In this document: positions 44,263 through 53,493 of the stretch, piece by piece | Position numbering within the stretch: position 1 is the first letter of the stretch | Layout: each line of letters opens with the position of its first letter | Assembly: GCA_004431415.1 (NCBI GenBank) | Contig: QPMI01000104.1 | Span: forward strand, 62,001 to 126,000 | Origin: Cyanophora paradoxa | Lineage: Eukaryota > Glaucocystophyceae > Cyanophorales > Cyanophoraceae | DNA: 64,000 nt | Reading direction: 5' to 3' | Program-made: the position numbers and the translations under genes | The notes under the pieces: model-generated | Told to the model about the DNA's origin: nothing | Database searches by the model: none | What the model saw: the letters and a program-made list of their open reading frames with translations, nothing else

Positions 44263-46115
44263 GGGATCTGTGCCGCGAGATGCTTAATACCCTATTTACC
44301 AACACACCTATGATCCCGCTCACAGAGGCGCAAAAGCAAGCCTATAAGCTCACCAAGCACTGCTACATATGCAATCAGCGGTTTACCCACGAAAACTTCC
44401 CTGTCCGCGATCACTGTCACCAAAGCGGCGATTATATAGGGAAAGCTTGCCGAAAGTGCAATTTACATAGGAGGATCTCAAAGCAAACGAAAGTAGCCGT
44501 GGTTATTGATCGGATGGACGAGTGCGGGCATGCTATATTCCGGAAAATCGCACAGCAAGACGATAAGCTGCGGGTCGAGATCCTAAGTAAGAATTTCGAC
44601 GAGTATCTATCTTTACAGTGGGGACTTTACAAGTTTATAGACGCCTCGAATTTCATGGATTTTCAGGCGTCCGATGTTAATGATCTCATGGTAAAATTCG
44701 GTAAATTCAGCATGCTCGCCCATGAGCAATACGGACTGGATCCCACGCATTATGTGAGCGCACCGGGACTATCGTGGGACGCGATGTTAAAGCATACGAG
44801 GGTCGCGATAGAACAGATCAGTGATGCGGATCAATACGAATTTATTGAGCGGGCAATTAGGGGCGGCTTTGCGACCATGCCCACACGATATGCCGAGGCT
44901 AATAGCGAGGATAAACATATAGTCCTATTGGATGCGAATAATCTATATGGCTATGGGCTCAGTCAGCCTTTACCGGTCGGGGACTATCGCTGGGACGACA
45001 CAAGCACAGCTTTTACCGAGGTTGTAGGGCGGAGTGCATTTATAGAGGTCGACCTTGCGTATCCGGACTATTTAAAGGCTGACCATCGCGATTTCCCGCT
45101 GATCGTGAGTAAAGAGGTAATTACTGCGGACATGCTGAGCGCATATCAGCGTGGGCTTTTGGAGATTAGCGGCGAGAAGCTAAGTAAAGATCCGAAGCTG
45201 ATCGCCTCATTTACTCCGAAATATAATTACGTGGTCTCTCAGCCGATGCTGCTCTATATGGTAAAAAAGGGGATCGTAGTTACTAAGATCCACCGGGTGC
45301 TCTCGTTTGCAACCGCTGCATTTATGAAGCCCTATATAGATCTAAACACGAAACTGCGAAAGGAAGCCCGGAATAAATTCGAGAGCGACTTCTTTAAATT
45401 AATGAATAATGCTATTTACGGTAAATGCCTGGAATCGTGTCGCGGGCGCTCCGTGGTAAAGATCGCGAATAGCACGAAGCTGTTTAAGAAATACGCCGCG
45501 AGCCCACTGGTAAAAGCGACGAATGTATTAAACGAAAACGCTGTTGCATTCGAAATGTATAGTAAACACGTAAAACTCGATAAACCGGTGGCTATTGGCG
45601 CTTATGTGCTGGATGCCGCGAAGCTGCATAATTATAGCTTCTTTTACGACGTGATCCGACCCACCTGGTCGCAAGCTCAGCTGCTGTTCCACGATACCGA
45701 CTCGTTCTGTCTGTATATAGAGACCGCGGATCTGGAAGCGGGTATGCGAGCGATCAGCCCCTATTTAGATTGCCCTTATAGTCCCGAGAACCGGATGGTT
45801 CCCGGTAAATATAAAAATGAGATGCCCGATGTAAAGATAGTGGAGTATGTGGGGCTGCGACCGAAGCTATATGCTTTCCGCACCGAGAGCTACGACAAGG
45901 TAAAAATGAGCGGGACAGCCTCGAAAGAGGTGCATTTCGACGACTTTAAGCGCTGCCTATTTGACGGGATCACAAAAACAGTAACAGTAGTAAACAAGCA
46001 ACGGCGATGCCACCACTTATATGATTTGGAGAGCAAGCGGATAGCGCTGACCCAATTCGATAGCAAGCGCTGCATATCAGGCGACGGCATACATAGCCTT
46101 CCATTCGGCTGTTAG
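44229..46115 (+). CDS. polB: Polinton-type DNA polymerase B, catalytic part (split gene)
   Basis: About 628 residues. An endonuclease-VII-like zinc motif (CYICNQRFTHENFPVRDHCH, then KACRKCNLH) leads into the palm. Motif A is VLLDANNLYGYGLSQPLP, motif B FKLMNNAIYGKCLE and motif C FHDTDSFCLYIE. The C-terminal SKRCISGDGIHSLPFG is the usual Polinton polymerase ending. These are the protein-primed family B motifs, so the genome is probably replicated from its ends. No separate terminal-protein gene is recognised. The catalytic residues are all present; only the frame link to the N-terminal part is broken. Confidence 0.87.
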   Translation: MDPLGQMFTTLGDLCREMLNTLFTNTPMIPLTEAQKQAYKLTKHCYICNQRFTHENFPVRDHCHQSGDYIGKACRKCNLHRRISKQTKVAVVIDRMDECGHAIFRKIAQQDDKLRVEILSKNFDEYLSLQWGLYKFIDASNFMDFQASDVNDLMVKFGKFSMLAHEQYGLDPTHYVSAPGLSWDAMLKHTRVAIEQISDADQYEFIERAIRGGFATMPTRYAEANSEDKHIVLLDANNLYGYGLSQPLPVGDYRWDDTSTAFTEVVGRSAFIEVDLAYPDYLKADHRDFPLIVSKEVITADMLSAYQRGLLEISGEKLSKDPKLIASFTPKYNYVVSQPMLLYMVKKGIVVTKIHRVLSFATAAFMKPYIDLNTKLRKEARNKFESDFFKLMNNAIYGKCLESCRGRSVVKIANSTKLFKKYAASPLVKATNVLNENAVAFEMYSKHVKLDKPVAIGAYVLDAAKLHNYSFFYDVIRPTWSQAQLLFHDTDSFCLYIETADLEAGMRAISPYLDCPYSPENRMVPGKYKNEMPDVKIVEYVGLRPKLYAFRTESYDKVKMSGTASKEVHFDDFKRCLFDGITKTVTVVNKQRRCHHLYDLESKRIALTQFDSKRCISGDGIHSLPFGC

Positions 46116-46124
46116 TCGTCTATC

Positions 46125-46277
46125 TTATCGTGCGTTCTTTTTCTTGGTTTGCGCTCTAATTGAAGGAGCTGTCGCCTTAGGATATGGAGAAGCCATATGC
46201 ACCGTAAAAAAGGGGTCGTCCGGGTCGATTAGGAAGTAATTAGGGATCGGGTGCGCGTCCCATACCGGGGCGTCCAT
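46125..46277 (-). CDS. Possible 50-residue protein, convergent with the polymerase gene
   Basis: ATG 46277 to TAA 46125. The product begins DAPVWDAHPIPNYFLIDPDD and ends with a basic TKKKNAR tail. Nine bases separate its stop from the polymerase stop. Upstream on its strand is CAGTAAACAGTAGA, similar to the AGTAAA boxes of other genes. The proline and aromatic rich composition is protein-like, but no relative is visible in the window. The rest of the gap (46278-46486) holds TGTTTAC / GTAAACA words in both orientations (46281-46400), which could be binding sites. Confidence 0.42.
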   Translation of the reverse strand: MDAPVWDAHPIPNYFLIDPDDPFFTVHMASPYPKATAPSIRAQTKKKNAR

Positions 46278-46486
46278 TCTACTGTTTACTGCACGTTTTT
46301 ATTGCGCATTTTACAGTGTTTACTTGTAAAGTTTACAACAATTGTGAAAATCTTGACAATAAACGCTCAGGTAGCCTGATTTTATTGACAGTAAACGTGA
46401 GAGTCTCACCGCGGATCGTCAAAAAATGAAAGCCCCGTGGGAAACGCAAAATGATTTAAGGAGAACGCGCTACATTTAGGCAACAG

Positions 46487-46512
46487 GAAAATATTTTCTC
46501 AGCTTAAAGTAA
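46487..46512 (+). promoter_or_regulatory. Promoter box before the gene at 46522
   Basis: GGAAAATATTTTCTCAGCTT then AAAGTAAA, nine bases before the ATG. At 46423-46455 upstream lie GTCAAAAAATGA and AAAATGATTTAAGG, words also found before the boxes at 38494 and 38934. Confidence 0.65.
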
Positions 46513-46521
46513 AAGGCGACA

Positions 46522-47148
46522 ATGAAGTATAAGTATGAGGGCAAGCGCATCTTTACTTCTGATATCGAAAAGGTCACGTTTAATCTATGGGACTTCTGCG
46601 CTTTATACGAAGCTATTAAAGAAGGAAGCCACGGACAAGGAAAGACGTTAGATATCACGGATATAAGCGACATCGGCTATTTTCCCGAGCACGATAATCC
46701 CAAATTATATGCCCTTTCGTCTTCCGATTGCCGCTTGTTCTGCCTGGGAGAACGGAAAGGATGGGATCAATGGGTTATACATGATCAATATGTATCTGTT
46801 CACGGCTTTGTGTCTTTGATTGATTTCGCAAAGGTTTGTGGATTCGTGAATAATGTAACGGATAGAAGAATACCTCTGTTCCACAAGGAATCAGCCATGG
46901 ATGTTTTGTTTGAAGCGCATTATAATAGGGAAAGGCACTATTTGGATATTCACAAAAACCTCGAAAAGCACCACACTAAATTCGCGGAATTCGGGCTTGT
47001 GATCCGAAACCGAGCTGCCTTGCGTAAATACTTAAAAGAGAACGGAGGGATATGGGATAGTGACGCTCAGCTGTGGTATACCGAGAATCATAAAAGCAAT
47101 CTACTGCAAGTGTTTGAGTGGTCGCACGGATATCCCGATTTACCGTAA
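46522..47148 (+). CDS. Unrecognised 208-residue protein
   Basis: Intact, mixed alpha/beta composition. The start is KYKYEGKRIFTSDIEKVTF and the middle has ALSSSDCRLFCLGERKGWDQ. The C-terminus LKENGGIWDSDAQLWYTENH resembles the short DUF5710-like module found in plasmid and viral proteins (a lysine-aromatic pattern ending WY). It has the strong early-type promoter and lies between the polymerase and the integrase, so a role in replication or host take-over is possible. No enzyme motif is visible. Confidence 0.55.
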   Translation: MKYKYEGKRIFTSDIEKVTFNLWDFCALYEAIKEGSHGQGKTLDITDISDIGYFPEHDNPKLYALSSSDCRLFCLGERKGWDQWVIHDQYVSVHGFVSLIDFAKVCGFVNNVTDRRIPLFHKESAMDVLFEAHYNRERHYLDIHKNLEKHHTKFAEFGLVIRNRAALRKYLKENGGIWDSDAQLWYTENHKSNLLQVFEWSHGYPDLP

Positions 47149-47211
47149 ATAAACAATACCTTTTCTTGTCGCGTGCGAGTAAAATGTTATATTGATCTTT
47201 TTTATTGTCTG

Positions 47212-48654
47212 ATGACAAGGATGTCAAGACCGCCAATAGTAAGACGATCGCAAGATTTAGAGGGGAGCACATTGCAGATCCCCGTGCCGAAAGAGAATAA
47301 AGAGAGCCGCATAGTAAAGCGGTCTGATTTAAAGGCTTTGGTGCCCCGCGACGTGCCCGTAGCCCTTGCTGTCCCGGAGGAATCAAAAATCGCCCGCAAG
47401 TTTTACAGTCCGCAAACCGGCTTTAAAGGGATCACTAAGCTACGGCAAGAGCTGCCCGACGAGAATTATAAGAAATTGCAAGAGTGGTATAGCCGGCAAG
47501 AGGTCGTCCAAATTAATGCGCCGCACCTATCCCGCAAACGAGACCCGGCTATACCGATCCGACAGCCTCTCGATACCTACGTAATTGATCTGCTATTCTT
47601 TCCGGCGTATGCTAAGTATAATGACGGCTACCAAGCGTTTTTGACCGGTATGGAGAACACGTTGCGGGTCGGCTATATTATACCGATGCGGGACAAGTCG
47701 GCTGCATCGACCTTAGCCGCCTTTATACAGCTACAAAATAAGGCGCCGCGACCAATTTTTAAGATTCAAAGCGACCGCGGCTCAGAATTCACTAATAGCC
47801 TGTTAAGAGAATATTTCGAGAATCAGTTTATAGAGCATCAGATTGCGGACACAGCCGACCATCGCGCGCAAGGGCGCATAGAAGCATTTAACAAGCAAAT
47901 GCGGCGGCTGATCACGAGCTACTGCATCGCTAATAATACGGCGCGATTTATAGATGTCCTGCCCGAGTTAGAATATAACTATAATAATACGGTGCACTCT
48001 GCGACCGGCTATATGCCTGCCGAGACCAACGAGAGTCACTATAAGCTCATAGTTCAAAAAGAAGATGCGAAATTCAAGAAATCGATAGCTTATTTGGATC
48101 AGATTCAGCCGGGCATGTCAGTAAGGCTACGCATCGAGAAGACGCCATTCGCTAAGGGCGGTAACAATTGGAGCCGAATCGTATATACTGTCGCCGCGCG
48201 CGAGGGCTATAAGTTTATGCTAACTGATCCGGACGGCAATCGCGTAGAGGGTCGCTTTGCCTTCCACGAGCTATTGCCTGTCCAAGCTGTGGATTACCTA
48301 ATGGCGCCCACAGTAGATGCATTAGAGGCGGCGAAGGACGAGGCGCGCGTCGATGCGCAATTGCGTAGAGAGGGCATAGAAGCCGCCGCGACTGTGCCGC
48401 AAGGCACTCTATTAGAGGATCGCGTGCAAAAAGAGAAACGCGTAAATAAAGAATTACAGCGGCTAGTAACCGCCGCGGAGCCTAAGCTATCCGGCGGCGT
48501 TAATAGCCAACGATGGTATAAGTCGTTCTCTAATCAGACTGAGAGCTATAAAGCGCCGGAAACCAAAGCTACATTAAGAAGTAGTAGAAAAGTAGCAACG
48601 GTAGCGCCGGTAGCTAATGGCGATCGAAAAGCGACTCTGAGACCACGAAAGTAG
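47212..48654 (+). CDS. Retroviral-type integrase (rve, DD35E)
   Basis: 480 residues from ATG 47212; 47221 is an alternative, and the upstream GTG frame is rejected. A helical N-terminal region (FYSPQTGFKGITKLRQELPD) without a clear HHCC zinc site precedes the catalytic core: Asp in YVIDLLFFPAY, Asp in IQSDRGSEF, and Glu in GRIEAFNKQM exactly 35 residues later, so the DD35E triad is complete. The C-terminal domain (KTPFAKGGNNWSRIVYTVAA) has the expected SH3-like strand pattern, then a long Ala/Arg/Lys-rich tail. It would insert the element with a 6-bp target duplication, as observed. Confidence 0.88.
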   Translation: MTRMSRPPIVRRSQDLEGSTLQIPVPKENKESRIVKRSDLKALVPRDVPVALAVPEESKIARKFYSPQTGFKGITKLRQELPDENYKKLQEWYSRQEVVQINAPHLSRKRDPAIPIRQPLDTYVIDLLFFPAYAKYNDGYQAFLTGMENTLRVGYIIPMRDKSAASTLAAFIQLQNKAPRPIFKIQSDRGSEFTNSLLREYFENQFIEHQIADTADHRAQGRIEAFNKQMRRLITSYCIANNTARFIDVLPELEYNYNNTVHSATGYMPAETNESHYKLIVQKEDAKFKKSIAYLDQIQPGMSVRLRIEKTPFAKGGNNWSRIVYTVAAREGYKFMLTDPDGNRVEGRFAFHELLPVQAVDYLMAPTVDALEAAKDEARVDAQLRREGIEAAATVPQGTLLEDRVQKEKRVNKELQRLVTAAEPKLSGGVNSQRWYKSFSNQTESYKAPETKATLRSSRKVATVAPVANGDRKATLRPRK

Positions 48655-49573
48655 TAGGCGCCGCGGTGCTTTCGTAGCCGCCAAATCGCGCCCTTTGCGA
48701 ATCAGACCGCGCCACTTTGTAGTAGTGTAGAACTACTCTATACGCGCGCGGATGCGAAGTATGACTAGTGGAGCCTCACGGGAACGCGCGCCGGCGCGCA
48801 CGACGTAGGGGACACCTCGGTTTTCGGGCACCTGTGCCTATGGAGAATTCGCGCTTCGCGCCATGGTTGAGTAAGCTAGTCAAACTAGCACCAACATGCC
48901 CGGAAGCAAGTTGTGAGCACGTAGCAATTGAGAGCGCGCCGAGATCGGCTTGCTGTCCAAAGTTATGCCCGGAAAACGAAAGGGGGGGTCGCCGCCGAGT
49001 CGCGATCGCGGTGTTATGGTAAATATTTGCCGGCGACTCGGGACTCGGGACTCGGGACTCGGGACTCCGGGAAGTTGGCAAGTCGGTCAGTCACTGGTCA
49101 GTCATAGTCAGTCAAGTTTTGGTGTCGGCTTGTCGTTAAATCGACAAGTAATGGCGGCTTGTCGAAAAAACGTCAAGTCTGTTGCGGCTTGTCGTAAAAA
49201 CGTCAAGCCGACGAAAGATATACCCCAATCGGTTACGCGAGCCTCTACCCCAATCGGTTACGCCCGCATAACCGGTTACGCGAGCCTCTACCCCAATCGG
49301 TTACGGTCACATCCGCGATTGGTCGATCGATCGAAAAACACATAAAAAACTACTTTGTGGCATGCTATATGTTTTCGGGATCGCCGTGATGTGATGACCC
49401 CGAATATGTCGGTGACGCCGGTGTATATATGTATATGTCGTGATATGCGAAAAAAACAAAAAAAACAAAAAATGCAAAGTTGTGCGGGATCACTCACACA
49501 GAGGTTCGGACATATATACGAAATATATGCATGACTAAATCGTTATTGTTTTCATAGAACTCGCATGTAGTTT
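48655..49573. other. Repeat-rich region between integrase and right TIR
   Basis: No convincing gene. It contains four GACTCGG repeats (49035-49068), GTCAGTCA words (49085-49110) and three hairpins of the form CGGCTTGTCG-spacer-CG(T/A)CAAG at about 49125-49215. At about 49224-49305 lie four copies of an ATCGGTTACG word within CGAGCCTCTACCCCAATCGG repeats. Iterated hairpins and 8-10-bp repeats beside a terminus would fit an origin or partition-like site. A G+C-rich part at 48655-48950 looks host-like. Function not shown. Confidence 0.5.
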
Positions 49574-51034
49574 GCATGTATCTTGCATAGTGGGCGGGGC
49601 GCACTTATCCCCTTCGTATCCACTTCGTATCCACTTCATATCCACTTTGTGTTCACTAAATTATATCGCACTGATTCAGTTTGCATTTTGCCCCCACCCT
49701 ACACCCCACCCTATACTACAATCTCGTTATTTCTATACATATTTACTATCTAATTTAATAGAGTTTATACATTGAAATAAGTGAGGTGTATCGATAAGTA
49801 ATACAGGGTGGGAGGGTGGGGTTGGGTGGGTCTTTTTTGCCCAAAAATATTTGACCCCCAAAAATTTAAGGGATTCAAAAAAATGCCCCACCTCACCCCA
49901 CTTACCCCACCCTATCGAAGTCCGCACGATATCATAGTAGGCTACATCGGGATTGCGATCATATCACAGTGTATACAGTGAGGGTGGTGCCCCACTTTCT
50001 CACCCCACCCTATCGATTCGCGATTCAGGGATCGCGAAATATACAGCACATGATACTTGTTTTTCTTAGTGATCGCGCCGTTCTAATACGATCTGAATAT
50101 ATCATATCTCGTCGGTATCACGTCGGTTCAATATCGTAATTATTAAATGGTTGGCTGATACCACTTTCACACCCCACCCTCACACCCCACCCGGTATTAA
50201 TTTAACATACATAATCTCTATACTTTATACATTAATTACATTGAAATCAATCATAAATATAATAAAAGATACAGGGTGGGGTAAGTGGGGTTGGGTGGGT
50301 CTTTTTTGACCAAGAATTTTTGAGGGGGAATTATTTTAGGGAATTCAAAAAAATGCCCCACCTCACCCCACCCGCCCCACCCTATCGAAGTTATCGAAGT
50401 CCGATAAGTATCAAACCGGAAGTAAAAATAACACATCATGATTTTATGTGTGCCATCTTAGATTGGACTACCATACCGATACCACTCACACCCCACCCTC
50501 ACACCCCACCCAGTATTAATTTAACATACTCAATCATACATATTTATATTTAAATTACATTGAAATCAATCATAGATAAAGAGAATAATACAGGGTGGGT
50601 AAGTGGGTTGGGTGGGGTCTTTTTTGACCAAGAATTTTTGGGAGTGAAACATTTTAGGGAATTCAAAAAAATGCCCCACCTCACCCCACCCGCCCCACCC
50701 TATCGAAGCTACGTAGGTGATACACATGACTATATGAGGCGCGTCCCAAGCAGCACATTGTAGTTGTTTTAGATACACATCGCGCATCGTAAACACATAT
50801 CGGCTATATCGCGATTACATATTATATATACATATTTTACAAAGATTCCACGATACTTATATTATTTTTATTGATTCATTTACGAACTACCGATAGAATA
50901 CATATCACATATCGATATACACTATGATAAAATTGCTAATATCTTTATATAACTTATAGTAACACACATATAAAAACAAATATTATTATCCTGAGCGGAA
51001 CGCGAGGGATAATAATATTTGTTTTTATATGTGT
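49574..51034. repeat. Right terminal inverted repeat of PLV-2
   Basis: Reverse complement of 23742-25206 with a few base and indel differences (for example G-run lengths at 49800-49830 and 50590-50620). The near identity of two 1.46-kb copies implies recent insertion or ongoing sequence exchange between the ends. The same three hairpin units and outer palindrome are present. Confidence 0.92.
50964..51034. repeat. Right terminal palindrome of PLV-2
   Basis: Mirror image of 23742-23812: perfect 28-bp stem with the reversed loop TGAGCGGAACGCGAG. It forms the exact right end of the element, followed by the target duplication. Confidence 0.92.
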
Positions 51035-51040
51035 GGCGAG
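51035..51040. repeat. Target-site duplication, right copy (GGCGAG)
   Basis: Matches 23736-23741. Compared with uninterrupted copies of the host repeat, eight further bases (CCTCGGAG) lie between this duplication and the resumed repeat sequence ATCTCGAATCGC. The interrupted copy was therefore slightly different, or the junction was altered. Confidence 0.8.
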
Positions 51041-51047
51041 CCTCGGA

Positions 51048-53056
51048 GATCTCGAATCGCAAGGTGGGAAACGCGAGATCTCGAATTATACGGTGGGATT
51101 CGGATTCCCCTTCGAATTCCCAGCTGCATGCGCAGGAGCGAAACCCTAGACCTAGGTACCGGTTGCAGAATTTTCGAATGCATTGGCAAGCTGCCGCCGG
51201 CGCCGCCATCGAATTTCGAATTCGATGAGATTAACATTGACAAAGCTGCGATCGACTGCACATGTACATGTACAGAATGTATGACTGCAAGCGAATTTCA
51301 CATGTACATGTATATATATAATGCGATCGCGACAATCGCAAAGACCAGAGATCGAATTCGAATTTATGCATTGCCTTGGACTCGTCATGGCTATGCATAT
51401 ATGGCCATGGGGCTCATCATGGCATGATTAGGCAGAGACGTGCACGTCGAGGTCGGCACCGAAGCCCTCGAGCATCTGCGAGCGCTCGCGCGGTTACATC
51501 ACGCGCACCAGCTAGAATGTTCTGCGATCACTTATGATGAATCGAGGCTGGCGCACCGAAGCCTCCGCCTCCATCTCCGCCTCCATCTCTGCGACGTCCA
51601 TCTCGGTGTCCTCATCGGCGCCCACAACCTGCGCATGCATATGCCGTCAAATGTCACAGTATATATGTATATACTATGATATGCATATATGCATATGATC
51701 GGGCCGCATATATATACCCGCGGTCCGGTACCTAGCTACTTTATACTAGCTACTAGCCTAGCTACTAGTACTATATATATAATTTAGAGCTATGTACGTA
51801 CGCGTATACGTAGTACGTGCATACTCGAGCTCATAATCGATTTCAGATTTATAGCTAGATCATCGGATTGCATCGGAAAGCAGACCTGGGCATCGGCGTC
51901 GAGGTGCCAGCTGGTGCACACGTTGTTGGTGGTATCGTATATCATGGACTTGGATCCGTAGTTAGAAATACACCAATTCTTGAATATGTCACTCGTGGAG
52001 GCAGAATGACCTCCGGAGAACTGGGTGGTGCCCGTGCAGCCCGTAGCAGAAAAGCACTTGCCAGCTGCTCGAGAAAATGGATTCGGATCCCGGGCGACAT
52101 GACATGCATTTGAGCCATTAGATTTGAACGCTTGACCAGGAATCTTGGAAATGCCAACACGCACCACCCATGTTGATCGATGAAGCAACCGTTGAACTTC
52201 TGCGCCGTTCACACTAATCAGATCGCGATACACACATATCGATCGATGATGCCATGATGAGGACGTCGACGCGCATGGATCCGGATGAGCTATAGATACG
52301 CATACCGATCTAGATCTTAAAAAAGCATGCGCATGGCCATATGCATGGCCATGGGCCGCGCGCGCGGCGCCGGCCCCCGGGGCCCTGCCCGCTCGCGCCT
52401 CTACCTATACCGCAGTATACGTACGAACCTTGCGATCACTTCGAAATTCTAATCTCGAATGCGTGCCACGGCGCTCTCTTTTCATTTATACCGTGGTATG
52501 CACAAGCAAGCAGGAGATACTACTATAGCTAGGAGCTTCCAAAGCTCATTTCTAGCCTAGTAGTAGCTTTTTTTCCTAGAAGGGTCCTAGTAGCTGCAGG
52601 CACCTTTCGAGCCCTAGCCTCTTGCCAGGCTCTTGGCCTATAGCTAGCCGGGCTAGCCCCTACTGGCCCGCTAGTACCCGGCCCGCTACTAGCCCGCTAC
52701 CGTGTAATAATTAATTAACGCGCCACAAATTACCGCGTGCCAGGCTAGGCGTGCGGTGAGTATGCGCTGCCATGCGCTGGGATGATGCGCAGCTGCAGGG
52801 CCCCTGCAGGGGCGGGCTCCGGCGGCCGCGGGAGGCGCGGTACGCCGGTAGTACCCGGTACCGCCGTCCGGCACCCGGCCGCCGCGGCGCGGCGGCGCCT
52901 CGCGATCGACCCGGCGGCGCCGTCCGGGACCGCCGTCGAGTCGGCATATGCATCGTGATATCGACGCACGTGCACGCGTAGCTATAGGTGCAGGCTGCAG
53001 GCTGCCATACCATGATCATGATCGGGAGTCTTTTCAAACTTGAAAGTTTCAAGTTT
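51048..53056. repeat. Host repeat, left arm of a large inverted duplication
   Basis: About 2,009 bp almost identical, in reverse orientation, to 57639-59647. It starts GAGATCTCGAATCGCAAG next to the PLV-2 right end and stops after TTTCAAGTTT. Contents are AT-alternating dinucleotide patches (51650-51790), GC-rich CGGCGGCG stretches (52800-52940) and one open frame (listed). Only scattered substitutions separate the arms. Confidence 0.9.
51790..52233 (-). CDS. Hypothetical Cys-rich frame in the left repeat arm
   Basis: 147 codons. The central part has regularly spaced cysteines (CHVARDPNPFSRAAGKCFSA, then a CTGTTQFSGG segment, a NWCISNYG segment and VCTSWHLDADAQVCF), like an extracellular or secreted domain. 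The arm at 58456-58899 encodes the same frame with one visible residue change (Asp to Tyr near the end). The flanks of the frame look non-coding, so it may be one exon of a longer gene. No signal peptide in this frame. Confidence 0.35.
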   Translation of the reverse strand: MYRDLISVNGAEVQRLLHRSTWVVRVGISKIPGQAFKSNGSNACHVARDPNPFSRAAGKCFSATGCTGTTQFSGGHSASTSDIFKNWCISNYGSKSMIYDTTNNVCTSWHLDADAQVCFPMQSDDLAINLKSIMSSSMHVLRIRVRT

Positions 53057-53061
53057 CAAAC

Positions 53062-53493
53062 TTGGGCCGACTTTCCCCGGCAGATTTCGCTAGGCTAGAG
53101 CTTAAAGTTGCCGGCGTCGATCAAGATCTGTCGCAGTGCTCGGTCGTATGTGTATGCAACGACAACGAGATCGTATCATATCGTATTATTGAAATAACTT
53201 TGAAGGCATCGAGGTCGCGATCGTCCAACAGTCAGAACCAACTTGCCAATTGCTACAGCAATCGCAAAAATGGACAGCGGCGCGTTGCAATTGACATGTA
53301 CGGCATGCGCAAGCGAAAATTGAGAGCAGCGAAATCAATTTGTGATCTGGGAGTTTGGCTCCGCGGGATCGCAGATCTAGAGTGCAATTAATCGCGGGGT
53401 TGCAATCCCGGATCCCGGCGAGATCTCGAATCGCAAGGTGGGAAACGCGAGATCTCGAATTATACGGTGGGATTCGGATTCCCCTTCGAATTC
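53062..53493. repeat. Second host-repeat segment, uninterrupted insertion site
   Basis: Matches 59571-59985 in reverse orientation. It contains the sequence ATTAATCGCGGGGTTGCAAT followed by CCCGGATCCCGGCGAG and directly ATCTCGAATCGC, the unoccupied form of the PLV-2 target. The order tail (51048-53056) then head (53062-53493) suggests a tandem array of the repeat. Confidence 0.8.

Larger units (their letters stand above)
23742..51034. mobile_element. PLV-2: complete Polinton-like virus, 27.3 kb
   Basis: The element is bounded by 71-bp palindromes, long terminal inverted repeats of about 1.46 kb and a 6-bp target duplication. It carries a full PLV/Polinton set: capsid protein, penton-like proteins, packaging ATPase, primase-superfamily 3 helicase, Polinton-type DNA polymerase B and a DD35E retroviral-like integrase, plus fibres, RING and HNH-AP2 proteins. 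It is inserted in one copy of a host repeat whose uninterrupted copies are at 53391-53493 and 59571-59690. Frames are almost all intact apart from single-base breaks, so it may be a functional provirus. Confidence 0.92.

Noticed and set aside
42853-46115. Two separate polymerase-related genes
   Set aside because: The first frame ends and the second begins inside one conserved region at a G run, so they are one polymerase gene with a single-base break.
49224-49305. CRISPR-like array
   Set aside because: Only four short repeats of about 10-28 bp with near-identical spacers; no cas genes and a eukaryotic setting.
48768-49345. Open frames between integrase and right TIR
   Set aside because: Arg/Pro-rich translation of hairpin and tandem-repeat DNA, no similarity between frames and no start context.
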